Positions 10,025 to 23,549 of a DNA stretch of 64,000 nucleotides are shown in pieces (position 1 is the first letter of the stretch; each line of letters opens with the position of its first letter). The translations under genes were made by a program, and so were the position numbers. The notes beneath the pieces were generated by a model that saw only the letters and a program-made list of their open reading frames with translations, did not search any database and was not told where the DNA came from. The stretch is from assembly GCF_014066305.1 (NCBI RefSeq), contig NW_023501123.1, positions 78,018 through 142,017 of the forward strand, in the 5' to 3' direction. The stretch is from Letharia columbiana (taxonomy: Eukaryota; Ascomycota; Lecanoromycetes; Lecanorales; Parmeliaceae).

Positions 10025-12969
10025 TAATATTATCTCTCTTTTTTCTAAAATAATAATAATCTATTTATTAATTATACTAAATATATAGCTAAAAAGAAAA
10101 TATATTATTAAGAAGTTAATAGCTATAGCTAAAGAAGCTTACTACTTAAAAAATTATTTAAAAGAAAATCTTTTATTTATATAAAGATTAATTTAGCTAG
10201 ATTAAAAAAAAATATAAAAAAAAATCTTTAATATATTAAAAGAAATAGATCTTAGATTAAACTTTCTTTATATTTCTACTAGTTTAATATTAGTTATATA
10301 TCTCTTAATTTTAAATTTAGATAATATTTAAAGTTAAATTATTATAAGTAAATTATAAATACGTTATTATTTAGAAGAATTTTAAGAACTTTAATAAGAA
10401 GATTTTAAATATTAGTAAAGCTAAATCGTTTATATAATAAAAGAAAAAGCGTCCTGCCTTTAGAAGATATATTATTAAATCTAGTTTAAGTTATATCGGA
10501 GTGTAATTTACGGATATTATTAAAGAAGAGTTAATTATAATCTTTATCTCTATCTTTAACTCGTAGAGTTTTATAAAAAGTATTATCGAAATTTTTAATA
10601 CTTAATATAATAGATTAAAGATATTAATAAAAAGCTTTCGAACTGTTAGCCGTAATATTAAGGTTCTTTAATAATAAAATAAAGAACTTAGCTATAATAT
10701 CGCTTAAGCTAAGATAAAGATATTAATAATTAATATCTAGTTAAATAATAGTAATAGCTAATTATCTTATAAGCGAGAAATTAATAATAGACTTTAAGAT
10801 TTATATAATAGATATCGTATTAATATTATAAAACTTATTAAAGAAAATAAGAAATTTAAGTAAGACTTAAAACGTAAAGAGTAATAGCTAAAGAAGTAAT
10901 AATCTCTTATATTAGCTAATTTAAAAAACTCTAATAAGAAAAATATAAAGATTATATCTCGTTAGTCGAGTATTCTCGTTAATAGTAGTATTCATCGAAA
11001 TTTACGTTATACTTCTATTACGAATCGCGTAGAGAGTATAGAATTAAATAAACGATATTTCGACGTCTTAAATTTTTATAATATTAATAATTAAAATAAG
11101 TAGAATAGCTAGCGTTAATATCTTAAAGCGAAGTTTAAATAAAGTATTATAATCTTTCTTATTAAATTTAAAAAAATCGATTATATATAAGATTATTATA
11201 AGTTTATTATATACGATATTATTAAAATAAGAGTAGATAAAGATATCTTAAATCTATATTAAATTATTTAAGAAATAATCGATAAATTAGATAATATATT
11301 CGAAATATATAATAAAATTATTAAATTGAATATTAAGATATTTAATTTTAAATTTAATATAAGAGTAATAGATAAGAAGAAATCGTTTAAGAACTTCTAC
11401 GTATAATTCTCTATAACTATCGCTCTCTTAAAATTTACTAATATTTATAAGATATTTAATCTAAAATAATTAATCTTTATATATCTAAGATATTAAATTT
11501 TAGAATAGTCTTTTAATATTTTTTAAGAATTAGTTATTTTTCTATAAGTATTAAATATAAATCTACGAGTTATTAATAATATATTAAATTTAAAGAGTAA
11601 GAAAGAAATTAATAAAACTAGTAATAATTATAAAAACTCTACCCTCTTAAATAATTAGCGTAATACTTTATCTATTAAAAGAAATAATAATACTATTATT
11701 AAAAATTTCTATATATAAGAATATAAGTATTTTAAATTATTAATAAATAGAATTTAAAAAGAAGATAGATATTTTAAGTATCTAAAAATTAAATATTATT
11801 TTAGCGATAATAGTATCTTATATAAGAATATAGATTTATTAATAAAAGAATAAATTAATATAATTCTAAAAGTCGTCGACGTTAAGAAGAATATTCTCGT
11901 TAAATTATTATAAGAATTAAAAAATTAAATATTCTTAATTAAGTCGTCGTTAAAGACTTAAAAGTCTTATATATAAGAATTAAAGAGTTAGAAATAGAAA
12001 GAATACTCGCTTTCATCTCTCTATCCGCGTATATTATTACTATTAAAATCTCTTTATAAAATAAACACTAATTAGATTTTTATAAAAAAATTATTATATT
12101 AATAAAATAGATTAAGATTAATTATCTCTTAAATATCGAAGCTTTAATACTAAGCTTTATAAATATATCTTTTATTAAAATAAATAAGTTATTTAAAATA
12201 GTATTAATATAACTCTATAGATTACGATTAGTCGATAATAAATCTATCTTCGTATTTAATATTATATATATAATCTTAATAAAACTCGTCTTAGAAGATT
12301 ATATAAAAGAACTTTAATACTTAATTATCTTATTAAAACGATTTAATATTATTCTAGATATATTATAACTAGAATAATATAATTCTTATATATTCTTTAA
12401 ATTTAAAATTATTATACTTAATTTAGATTATTATATATTTAACTATTTATTATATAATAAACTTATTATTATTTAAAATAATAATAAGTTTTTAAAAAAG
12501 AATTTAAATTATATAGTAAAGATTATATTTAAAAAAAAGAATATAGTAGAGATCTTCGCTTATATCTTTATTAAGATAATTAAAAAATTAAAAAATTAAA
12601 TTACTATTATATAATTCTAAGATTTTAAATAATTTTTTAACTTTATTAATAAGAAAGCGAAGTTTATTACTAATATCGCCGCTATTATAATAGAAGATTA
12701 CGAAAAATTCTTTTATAAGTTAAGAAAAAAATCTTCGATTATAGAATAACTATAGAAATAAATTTCTATAGTATATTATAAATATTTAAATATTTAAAAT
12801 TCTATTAAAATTAATAAACTTCCCTCTTATCACTTTATTAATTATAAAATATATCTTAAAAAAAAAGCTATTTTATTATTAAAGAGGGTTTATAGACTCT
12901 CTAGAGATTAGATATTAATTATAAAGAAATATATTAATAAGATATTAGAAAAAGGCTATATTAGATTAA
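10025..12969 (+). pseudogene. Outer element: gag/protease and start of reverse transcriptase, RIP-degraded
   Basis: AT-rich sequence with plus-strand frames broken mainly by TAA/TAG. I can place it by the last segment, which reads like the region preceding Ty3/Gypsy reverse transcriptase (YRLSRDQ, then ILEKGYIRL at about 12940-12969) and ends exactly where the nested element begins. The upstream part should be gag and protease, but I cannot recognise individual motifs. Confidence 0.55.
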
Positions 12970-13244
12970 TGTGAGGGCGTAGTCCACTAATGATTAGCTA
13001 GCGGGCATAGGCTATAAAAGACGTAGTGTCGTTATGGGGTTTAATAGTATATTTGATAGTAGAACTAATCTCTAAGGAATACCAAAACTCCGAGATATGC
13101 GAAGTAGATCTATATTCGCTAAGCCTTTAGAAATACGAGGTATATTATTAAAACTAAATTCTAAAAGAGACTTTAACGTAGTATATACGATATTAACGCC
13201 TTAGCATAAGCAGCGCCAAGGCCCATAACGCATCAAGTCTAATA
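12970..13244 (-). repeat. 3' LTR of the nested Gypsy element
   Basis: 275 bp; aligns with 19815-20101 throughout (shared GGCTATAAAAGACGTAGT and CGCCTTAGC blocks). The right copy carries an extra 12-bp repeat of GGGACTCT. Confidence 0.85.
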
Positions 13245-15400
13245 ATTGTCTTCTCTTCTAAACTCTAATTTCTAGACGCCTAAGTAAAGATAGAACGCTT
13301 ATTAAAAAACCTTTAAATTCTAATAAATAAATAAGAGAAAAGAGTCGATTTATTAAGATTGCGATATCGTTTTAATAATATAATAAAATTAATTCTTACG
13401 CGTTATAAACGGGTTATTAATATATTATATAATAATATTAATACTATCTTCGAGAATAATATCGCTTTTATAATATTAATTAATAATAATCTATAATAAG
13501 CCGACGCGCTTAGTATTAGCGTTCTTATAGCGCTAGTTAATAGCCTCTATAGCGAATAATATTAGATTTAAAAATTTATAATAAAACCTCGAAAACTTAG
13601 TAGGTAAAGAAGGAAGAAGAGTTTTTCTATAGATAACGTTATTTCTATAACGTATTACGTTTATAGCGAAGTAGCGTAATAATAATCTTTATTATAGAAA
13701 TTCGAAGAAAGTAATTAATAGAGCGACGCGTTCGCGATAACGTCTTCGATTATTAATTAATAATAGTAGAAATAATAATAATAGCTAGACGACGCGGTCT
13801 AATAGATAATAGCAAACATCACTATATCGCTACTATCTATATTACTAAATACTACCCGCTAGTAATAGCGCTACGATAAAGAATATAAAAACCTCTTTTA
13901 AATTATTTATTTTTATTCTTCGTAATTCTTAACGCCTCTCTTATAAGTGCTTACTCTAATATTATAACGTCGATATTAATACTAATGTAAGTGTAGTACA
14001 TCTCATTATATCAGCAGTCTACTTCTCTTTATCGTAAGTACCTTACTATTACCAATCGCGTTAATACGTAAACTAATAATTTTATAGTACCTTTTTTCAA
14101 CAATAATAATAACTTTAATAGTAAGTGTATAGTCACCTCGCAGGCGCGATTACTAATCCTTAACTATTTCTATCACCATCGCTTTATATATACATCTACT
14201 AATAAGTTCTAGTATTTAATTTATTATATAAAACTTACTTTTATCGAGGCGACGATTTATATATTCGAGATAAGTCTCTTCTCTATAATAACTATAAGAT
14301 TAAAAGGCGCGATATTAGCCGCTATATTAAAATTCTCTTATATCTTTAAGCGTAGATAAGAAAATTAATATAACACCATCGCCGCGCTAAATAGTCTTAA
14401 AAGCTATCTTACTAACGGGCTAAGCTCGATAAGAAGATTACCTAATAGCGTAAGTTATAGAAATATACGATAGCGACGACTTCGACCGCCTCTATTATAA
14501 TTATAGATCTTTAAAATTAACTTATAGCGATATATAAGCGTATAGAGAAATTAAAGGGAATAAATGAGTTGCTAAAGAAGAAGCTTAAGAGCCTTTATTA
14601 ATATACGGCGAATATTGACGAGTATTAATATAAAGACTATACTTTAACTACCTCCTCGTTAGAGAATTAAATTAATAAATTTAACTCGAAATCTAACGCT
14701 AAGATAGCGAAGAATACTTAAGTAATAACCTTTTTTCAGTAGCAGCGCTAGCGTGAGATTTCTAAATAGTCCTTTAATAGCTGCCTTAGATAAAAACATA
14801 TCTACATTAATAGCATATACCTTAATATAATAAACCCTCTCTATAGTAGAGTTTAGTAGATAGTTAAATAATATAATTATTTTATTAATCTATATCTTAA
14901 TAATAGTAAGTGTAGAGGAGTATACGTATAATATAAGTATTATCTAGAAATATATCTAACCTAGTTGATAATTATATCTTATTTTATCGCCTCTACTTAC
15001 TCGCTATTAATTTATATAATTAATCGAGCTCTTTAGTAATAAGAGACTTATTATTTATTACTTAATACTTTCGCTTACTATCCGCCTACTTATAAACTTA
15101 AGTTAGCTCGCTAGCATTAGTAAGTTCATTATCTAATAACTATTAATTATACTCTTCGCCTTAACTAGTCTATTTAACTTTATATCAAACGCCTTTCTTA
15201 TATTTAACCTTATTAATAATTTCTTTAATCTTCTAAAGCTTATTGTCATCGATAAAATCGAGGATCTATATGAAGGCTTTCGCTATATTATTATAATCGC
15301 GAAAGTAATAAGACTTAAATAACGATATATAAAAGATATTATAAATCTTATATATCGGGGGTAGAAGTAGGCGGTATATCTACGCCCCTACCTTATCTAT
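13245..15400 (+). pseudogene. Possible extra antisense ORF between integrase and 3' LTR of the nested element
   Basis: From about 14565 to 14960 a plus-strand frame stays open except at TAA/TAG codons, exactly the pattern expected if Gln codons were hit by RIP. It reads NELLKKKLKSLY, ANIDEY and TSSLEN, a charged, coiled-coil-like sequence. The element's own gag-pol lies on the minus strand, so this would be an antisense gene. The remaining part of the 2.1 kb is not readable. No family recognised. Confidence 0.35.
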
Positions 15401-18400
15401 AATTCAAAATAATTTTATAAATTTATAAAATAACTTCTTACTTAGGCGTTTCTACTTTAAATTCTTAATCGCTAATATTATTAAATCGTCTACTTTATAG
15501 CTTTAAAACTAATATATTTTATTATAATATTTAAATTAAGCCGCAACCGCGCTGCGAAAATACTCTACTATCTTATCCCTTAATACTTATAACTTCTTTA
15601 CCCTATTATTTATAACAAATACCTCTTTCTCGACAAAGTCGTTCTCAATCTCCTAACGAATTTCAGAATAATATTTATATATTAGAAAGAACGATATTAT
15701 TTCGATAGAGGAATATTAATTATTCATATAAGCGAACTCTGCTATTAGCAGTTATTTTATTTAAATATTTTATTTATCATTAGTGAATACGCGTAAGAAG
15801 TATTCTAGTATCTAATTTTACCGCTTAGTCTACCTATCGATTTACAAATAAAAGACGATATTTAAGCGCCGCTTAATTTTGAAATAGAAGTAAATAACGA
15901 ACTAGAAGTTATTAGTAAATATAGAGTCTCTATTATTAATAATACCGTTTAATATATTATAGCGGTATATTATTTTGAAATAAAATACTTTCGCTAGTTA
16001 AGTAATATTGATCGTGGTAAATATAGAAATATATCTTATTATTTTTATAAATTGATTTACTATAACTAGGATAGTATCGTAGATAATACTCTTATATTTA
16101 CTCGCTAGTAAGCCGATAATAAAGTTTATAGAAATTTCCTTTTATAACTTAATGGCGATAAAAAGCGAGCTTAACTCGCTATATAGATAATATCGCGAAG
16201 CTTTAATTCGCTAGTAAATATCACATATTTTAATATAGTCGATAACTTACTTTAGACTTTTATCTTAATAGTATTTACGAGTAAGTAGCTTATATATTTT
16301 TATAGTACTAAAGTATTCTAATAACGAATTATTATAATATTTACTAATAAGCTCTTTTCTTAAGATCTTATCTCTAGAAATATAAAGATAACTATTATAT
16401 CTTAATAGTTCCTCGAAGTTTAAGACTTATACTTAACTACGTACGCGATACTTAATCGTTAACTTATTAATATTAATTCGAAAAGAGCTTATTTAATTAT
16501 TATAGACTTATAAGTCTTAAATTAATATTTTTATTAGCCTCTAAAATACGTTATAAGTAATCTCTTATACGATCTTAGACTCTCTTCTAGAAATAATTAT
16601 CTAGACGCTAGTAATACGAAATATAAGCGCTATAACCGCTATAATCTTCTTATTTCTTTATAATTACTTACCGCTAATTTAAAGTATAAATTTATTCTAT
16701 AATATTAATAAAAGTTTAATATTTAACGACGAAATTCTTTTATAATCGAGGCGTCGCGATAGCGAATTAATAAGGTTTAATTTATCTACTCGATAAAAAA
16801 TCTTAAAGTTATAAATAACTAACTTTAGCGCCTAACGGGCTTATTTAAAGTTTAATTTCTTCTACTTTATAAAGCTCTTAAGATTATTATAATTCGTTAG
16901 AATCTTAATATAAAATATACTACCTTCTAGATAATAACGTTATTACTTTATAGACGCTATAATAGCGAGTAGCTCTTAATTATAAATCTTATAATTTTAC
17001 TTCGTAGAAATTATTTTCCTAAATTAGAATATTATTAATTATTAATAATTATTCTTATTCGATTATAAAAGTATAACTCTTATATCGAAGTTAAAAGTGT
17101 CGATTTTAAGATATAGCTTTAAATTTAAATTATAGTAGCGTAGAAATAACGCGGTTATAAAAATACTTCGAAGCTACTAAAACGTCAGCTTCGCGTTATC
17201 TATTCACTCTAGCAATCTAAATTTCTTATTATTCTTACTCCCTTTAAGTAAGTTAATAAATAACGTTATTATACTAGAATAATCATAGATAAATCGCTAA
17301 TAGAAATTAATAAAGTCTAAAAAGACTTATATATCCCGATAACTTTTTAGTTTTAGCTACTTCTTAATAATAGCAATACGTTTTTAGTTTATCGCGATAC
17401 CTTCGATAAATATAATAAACTCTAGAAACTTAACTTATTCGATATAGAATTAATACTTCTTTAAGCTAGCGTATAATTAAAACTGGCGTAGACGCTTAAG
17501 TACTTACTTAACGTACTGTTAATACTCCGCTAAATTAGCGCTATAAATTAGAATATTATTTAAATATACTACGTATATTATATCTATTAGGCCCGCAAGA
17601 GCTCTATTAATATACGCTTGAAAAGTTGTTAATATATTGGCGAGTTTAAAAGGTATAATTAAATATTCGAAGTAGTCGTAGTAACTACGGAACGCTATTT
17701 TCTACTTATCGCCTTCTTTAATTCAAATTTAATAATAAGTATTCTTAAGATCTAGCTTCGTAAAGACTTTAACGCCGTATAAGCGGTTTAGAGTCTTAAT
17801 AATTAGGGGTAGCGGGTGTCGATTTTTAATAGTTATCGCGTTTAGGTCTCGATAATCAATGTAAAGATGAAGCCCTTTATCCTTTTTAAGAATAAAAAGA
17901 ATCGATACTTCGGCTAAGGAAGTTAAATAGCGAATTTAATTTTTCTAAAGAAAATCCTTTAGATAGCGCCGTAGCTCCGCTAACTCCGTTTAAGATAGAT
18001 TATATAAAAAGCCATATAGCGGCTCTTTACCGCTCTCGATCTTAATAATATAATTCCTCTACTTAAGCGTAGATAAGATTTCTACTTTTTTATTAGAAAA
18101 AATATCGTTAAACTTTAATAACTTCTAAGGGAGCTCTAGGCTACGCCCGTTTTCCGATTCGCTACGCGCTATTACAGCGTATACGATTACAAATATATTT
18201 AGCTTTTATTCGATAATTTAAGTAAACTTAATTAATTCTTTAACCTGCAATTTGCTAGCGTTAACTTTAAACCGCCACTACTCCGCCGCTAAATTTAATA
18301 ATACTTATAATTAACTTAGCCCGAGTATACTTAATATAATATTAAAACCTTTTTAATCAACGATATAGAAGAGTATATTATACTTTCTACTCTAATCTTA

Positions 18401-19814
18401 GCTATCTACTAATTAATAGTTTAGCTAATACGCGTTATAGCAATATATACTTTAGTCGCTTAGCGCTTCCGATTACAATAAGATAATATTATAAGATTTT
18501 AAGTCTTATTAAATTACGAACTTTTATGAAATTAAATTAATATACGCTTTAATATCGAGTAGAGTAACGAGTTACCTCTATTTACTCTAAAGCTTTATTT
18601 ATCCCTTCGTAAAAATAGAAGAAATTACCTCTATTAATCGTTATTCTTACCTCGCTTTTAAGGCGATTATAAGGCCTAATCTTTTTTTATTAATACTGCG
18701 TTAATATAGACTATAGACAGTTTATCGAGATCTAGATACTTAGATATTTAATAACCCTATTTTTTATAATAAAAATAACTATTCTTTTTATAATTAGGAT
18801 TAAAGAATTCGGCTTTACGCTTTATACTATCGTCTTAAGTGCGTACTACGTAAGCGCCGCCGTTTAAAGTCGATTTAGGCTTCGAAATTCGATTCTCTAG
18901 AGGCTTATCCTTAATAAACCCCCTCGAAGACTTCGAATAGAAACCGTCGCCGAAGCGTATGCGTTTTAAAATCTTTTTCTATATAATAACCTAGATAAGA
19001 ATTTCTTCTCGTTATTTCAACATACTACTAATATTTAGAATCTTATTCTTAAGCTCTAATCTAAGCTTAGTTAAGAAGAAATTAGCTTAATGCTTCTTAG
19101 AAAATGAGATTATATAGACCTCTAGCTTCTTCAAATAGGCCTTAAAAATAGATACCTTCTAATTAAAGCGTTATTTAGCCTTCTTTCACTTTTCGTAGAT
19201 AAAAAGATAACGGTTTACTAAATCCGTTACTAAATTAAGCAAAAACTACTTAAAGAATTTAAAAATTATATTCTTTAGACTATAGGCTTAATAGTATTTA
19301 TATTATTAAATATTAAGGTCGCCTTCTAAGAATTATATATAATAAATAATTCTTAATTAATTAATAGTGAAATACTTAGAACTTATAAGAAACTTAATTT
19401 CAACTTCGCGGAACTAGCGTAGATACTCTCTCTTACTAATATTCTTATAAAAACGTATTCTTTTAAGGCGAAGTGTTTTCGCCTTAATTAGTATATTCGT
19501 TAAAAGCGCGATAATAATTAACGTAGATAGGTCTTCGCTAGTCGTAGATGATAAGCTAATATTACGAAGCTCGCGATTACGAGTCTTTAACGCAGCCAAT
19601 TCTTATTCTTATTTCAAGTAACGATTTTCGGTCTTAGCGACTATAAGACATTCTTTTATAGTAAGGTCTTCTACTAGTAAGAAATTCTCGAACTCATTAT
19701 CGGCGCTATAACGGCTCTCGATATTACCTTCGTTTTTTATTATACGATTTAGAGGTAAACCCGATATTATAATAATAATAGACCTTTTCCTTTAAAAGGT
19801 AGAGAGATTAGAAC
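15400..19814 (-). pseudogene. Nested element gag-pol remnant (minus strand)
   Basis: Minus-strand frames, reading from right to left: a gag region around 18700-19700 with a decayed CCHC-like spacing near 18780; reverse transcriptase at about 17930-17560 with LHLYIDYRDLNAITIKNRHPLP, FTKLDL and FQAYINRAL; and integrase at about 16700-15400 with the order RLNIVFYLQIDRQTKRQN, ILEYFLRVF and a trailing YYNKIYQ...YKV segment. These are Ty3/Gypsy signatures. Most stops are TAA/TAG at Gln positions, so this is a RIP-killed copy. Confidence 0.75.
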
Positions 19815-20101
19815 TATAAGGGCGTAGTTTATTAGCGATCAGCTAGCGGGTATAGGCTATAAAAGACGTAGTATCGTTATAGGATTTAATAGTATATTTA
19901 ATAGTAGAACTAATCTCTAAGGAATACTAAAACTTCGAGGTATACGAAGTAGACCTATATTCGCCAAGCCCCTAGATATACGGGGCACGTTATTGAAACT
20001 AGACCCTAAAAGGGACTCTGAAAGGGACTCTAACGTAGAATATGCGATGTCGGCGCCTTAGCGTAAGTAGCGTTAAGGCCTATGACGTATTAGGTCTGAT
20101 A
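19815..20101 (-). repeat. 5' LTR of the nested Gypsy element
   Basis: 287 bp partner of the repeat at 12970-13244, followed by the ATTAA target duplication. Confidence 0.85.
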
Positions 20102-20106
20102 ATTAA

Positions 20107-23100
20107 GCACTTCTTTTTATATAGTATCTATTTTAATTATAAAGAAACTCGATAAGAGATTTAGACTATATATAGACTATAGAGCTCTTAACGTATTTAC
20201 TATCTCTAATCGAAATATCTTTCTATTAATTAAAGAGATTCTCGTTAAATTATACGCGATAAGAATATATAGTAAATTTAATATTATAGCCGCTTTTAAT
20301 AAAATTAGAGTAAAAAAGGATTATAAAAAAAACTATATTTCTTACTCGATATAGTCTATTTAAATATATAGTTATATCTTTCGAGTTATATAATACCTCT
20401 ATCACTTTTTAGATATTTATTAATAACACCTTACGCGAATATCTAAATATATTCTATACTATTTATTTAAACGATATTCTTATTTATAATAATATTAAAG
20501 ATAAGTATATTTAGTATATAGAAAAGATATTAAAGAAATTTCGATAAGCTAATCTCTATCTTAATATTAATAAATATAATTTTTATATTATTAGAGTTAA
20601 ATATTTAAAATTAATTATTATAATAAAAGAAGTAAAAATAAATATAAAGAAAATTAAAGTTATTACTTAATAGAAGAAATCTAGATATATTAAAGATATA
20701 TAAATATTTCTAAAATTCGCTAATTTCTATTAAAAGTTTATTACGAAGTACTCTAAAATCGCTATATTTTTAATAAATCTTACTTATACTTAATAGAAGA
20801 AAGACTTTATCTATTTATAAACTTAAGAGTACTCTAAGTATAAAGTAACTCGCTTTCGAAATACTTAAGAAAGCTTTTACTATTACTTTTATATTTACTT
20901 ATTTTAATTTAAATAAAAAGACTTAGCTAGAAATATTATATCTAATTTTATAGTTATTATTATTCTATTATAAAAAAATAAAGATAAAGTATTTAAATCT
21001 ATAATATTTCTCTTTAAAAAGATATCTTCTATAGAGTATAACTATAATATCTATAATAAGAAACTTATAGTTATAATATAAGTTTTTAAGAAATAATATT
21101 CTAAGCTAATTAGTATTCTTATCGAGAATTCTATTAAAGTTATTTTAGATTATAAGAATTTATAATATTTTATATTTTTTAAATAACTTAACTTTCGCTA
21201 AATAAGATAGATAAAATTTCTCTTTAAATTTAACTTTTATATTATTTATTATTTAGAAAAATAAAATATTAAATCTAATAGCTTTACTTGATAAGTAGAA
21301 GATCTATCTAAAAATAAGAATAATAATTATATCTATTATTAATATTATATAATTCTTAAAAATAATAATCTTAATAAAGATATTAAGAATATTATATATT
21401 TTATTATTATACTTCTAGATAATATAAGAGAAAATATTATCTCTCTAGCTATAATATTATATAAATTTAATAAATAAAACGATATTAATAATAAGAAGTT
21501 TAATAAAGAATTACTATTAAGAGCCTTAATAGAGACTTTTTAAAAGAAATTCTTAAAAGAATTAAGAAAAATCTCTACTATTAATACTTCTAAATTATTA
21601 TATTAAATAAAAAACGCTTATAATTATAATAATATCGCTTAAAAAATTATTTAATTAAAAGTATTTAGATAGAGAAAGTTATTACTTAAGATAATTAAAA
21701 ATAATCTTAAATTAAAATTAGATAATTATTATTTTTATAATAGATTATTATATATTAATAATAGATTATATATATCGAATATTCTCGAATTATAAATGAA
21801 AATTATTAAAGATATTTATAATTCTTTACTCGAAGATTACGCTAATAGATTATTAATCTATAATAAAATAAATAGATATTACTATTAATTAAGAATAATA
21901 AATTTTATTACTCGCTATATTAAAAGTTATTATATCTATAAAAAATCTAAGATTTATAGAGAGAATAAATAAGATTTACTTAAATCTCTTTCTATTCTCG
22001 AATAATACTAATAAGATATTTTTATTAATTTTATTATATTATTATCTATTTATCTTAGATATAAATATCTTTATTAATATATTATAATAATTATAAATAG
22101 ACTTAATAAGAAGAAGAAATTTATTTTCTTAAACTCTTTAGAAGTAGAGATAATAGTTTAGATCTTCATCGAATTTATATAGCGAGAGAAAGAATATTTA
22201 TTTACTATTATCTCAAATCGAGATATTTAATTTATAGTATATTTTTAGAGAAGACTATACGAAAGGATTAAGACTAAATCTAAGCTCTTTATTATATTTT
22301 ATCTCGAAATTAATAGATAAATAGAGAACGCTAACGCTATTCTAAAGTAATATCTTAAAGTTTATATTAATTATAATTAAGATAATTAGATAGATTTATT
22401 ATTAATAGTAGAGTTCGAAACTAACTTTAATAAGAACGCCTTATTAAATATATTATTATTTCTTCTTATTAAAGAATATATTCCTTATTTAAAAATAGAA
22501 TCTTTAATCTTTTAAAATTAATTCGCTAGTTAAAGAGCGAAGAGAGATATTAAATTAGCTAATAGATTTATTAAAAAGATAAATATTATAAAAAATTATT
22601 TAAGAAGTTAACTTAAATAATTATAAGCTTTATAAAAGAAATAAGCTAATTATTATCGACTTTTAATATTAAAATTTAGAGTTAAAGATATAATTATATT
22701 TAATAAAAGAAATATTAAAATTATATACTCTAGCAAATTACTAAATTATAAGAATTTTAAATTATTTAAAATTATTAAAGCTTTAAATAATTTCGCTTAC
22801 GAGTTAAAACTCTCGATTTCTATAAATAATATTTATTCTATCTTTTATCTATAACTATTATATCTTAATAATAATAACTTATTACTAGAATAAATCGAGC
22901 CTTCGCTATTATCTATCGATATTAATAAAAAAGATAAAATCTATAATATTAAAGAAATAATTTAATCTAAATTAAATAAATAAAAGAATAATCTCTTAAC
23001 TAATAAGAGGGGATATCTAATATATAAAATTAGATATAAAGACTTTAAGATCGAAGAAAATTTATTCTAGTAATTATTTACGAATATAATAAAATATTCG

Positions 23101-23367
23101 AATCTAATAGTAGACTTTTATTATTATTACCTCGAGACCGTTAGCCCTTATTTATTATTTAAAAAATCTTTAAAATAATCTTTTCTATTAGCGCTACTAA
23201 TCTATAATAGCTATATTAATTTATAAAAAGACTTTAACCCTATAACGAAATACTAAGTTAATATATCTAAGGATATTACTTCGTATACGTCTAGATATAC
23301 TTTTTATAAGATCGGTGTTTACTATATAGTAGTCGTCGCCGAAGCTTCGAATTAAAGGGGGGGGTAA
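20107..23367 (+). pseudogene. Outer element: reverse transcriptase, RNase H and integrase remnant
   Basis: Continues the outer pol after the nested insertion. RT is visible as KKLDKRFRLYIDYRALN, then FLLIKEIL and YSKFNIIAAFNKIRV near 20140-20320. Integrase is visible around 22230-22430 as VYFWRRLYERIKTKSKLF and an ILKQYLKVYINYNQDN-like segment, where Q is a stop in the present sequence. The order RT-RNase H-integrase is that of Ty3/Gypsy. All frames carry many TAA/TAG stops. Confidence 0.75.
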
Positions 23368-23549
23368 TATCACGATTTTAATAATCTTACTAACCTTACT
23401 TGTGTTATAGCCTAATTGGGCTTAGCGTGCTAAGGCCTTTCGGCCTTTCTATCTTACTATAAAGCCTACACTTGTAATAATCCTACATAGATAGTATTCT
23501 ATTCATACTACAATACAGAGTTACCACACACACCATTGAGTCCCTGACA
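23368..23549 (+). repeat. 3' LTR of the outer Gypsy element
   Basis: 182 bp. Its right half (CACACCATTGAGTCCCTGACA) is nearly free of RIP changes, whereas the matching end of the 5' LTR reads TTATTAAGTTCTTAATA, so the two LTRs have mutated unevenly. Confidence 0.85.

Larger units (their letters stand above)
12970..20101 (-). mobile_element. Nested Ty3/Gypsy LTR retrotransposon inserted in the outer element's RT, opposite orientation
   Basis: Direct repeats at 12970-13244 and 19815-20101 bound 7132 bp. A perfect 5-bp target duplication ATTAA occurs at 12965-12969 and 20102-20106. Reverse transcriptase and integrase are read on the minus strand, so the element's 5' LTR is the right one. On that strand a polypurine tract (AGAAGAGAAGA) abuts the left LTR, as expected for the 3' LTR. 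It interrupts the outer element's RT between the motif ILEKGYIRL and the segment containing YIDYRALN. Heavily RIP-mutated but somewhat less AT-rich than the host element. Confidence 0.88.
9839..23549 (+). mobile_element. RIP-degraded Ty3/Gypsy LTR retrotransposon (outer), carrying a nested element
   Basis: Bounded by direct repeats (LTRs) at 9839-10024 and 23368-23549, with TGTCA at the 5' end and TGAC A at the 3' end of the LTR. A polypurine tract (AAAGGGGGGGG) lies just before the 3' LTR. Without the nested 7.13-kb element it is about 6.6 kb, a normal Gypsy size. Plus-strand remnants of reverse transcriptase, RNase H and integrase are readable after allowing for Gln-to-stop changes. The 5-bp flanks are TTAAT and ACAAT, so the target duplication is imperfect or mutated. 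Base composition is extremely AT-rich, consistent with heavy RIP; the element cannot encode functional protein. Confidence 0.85.
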
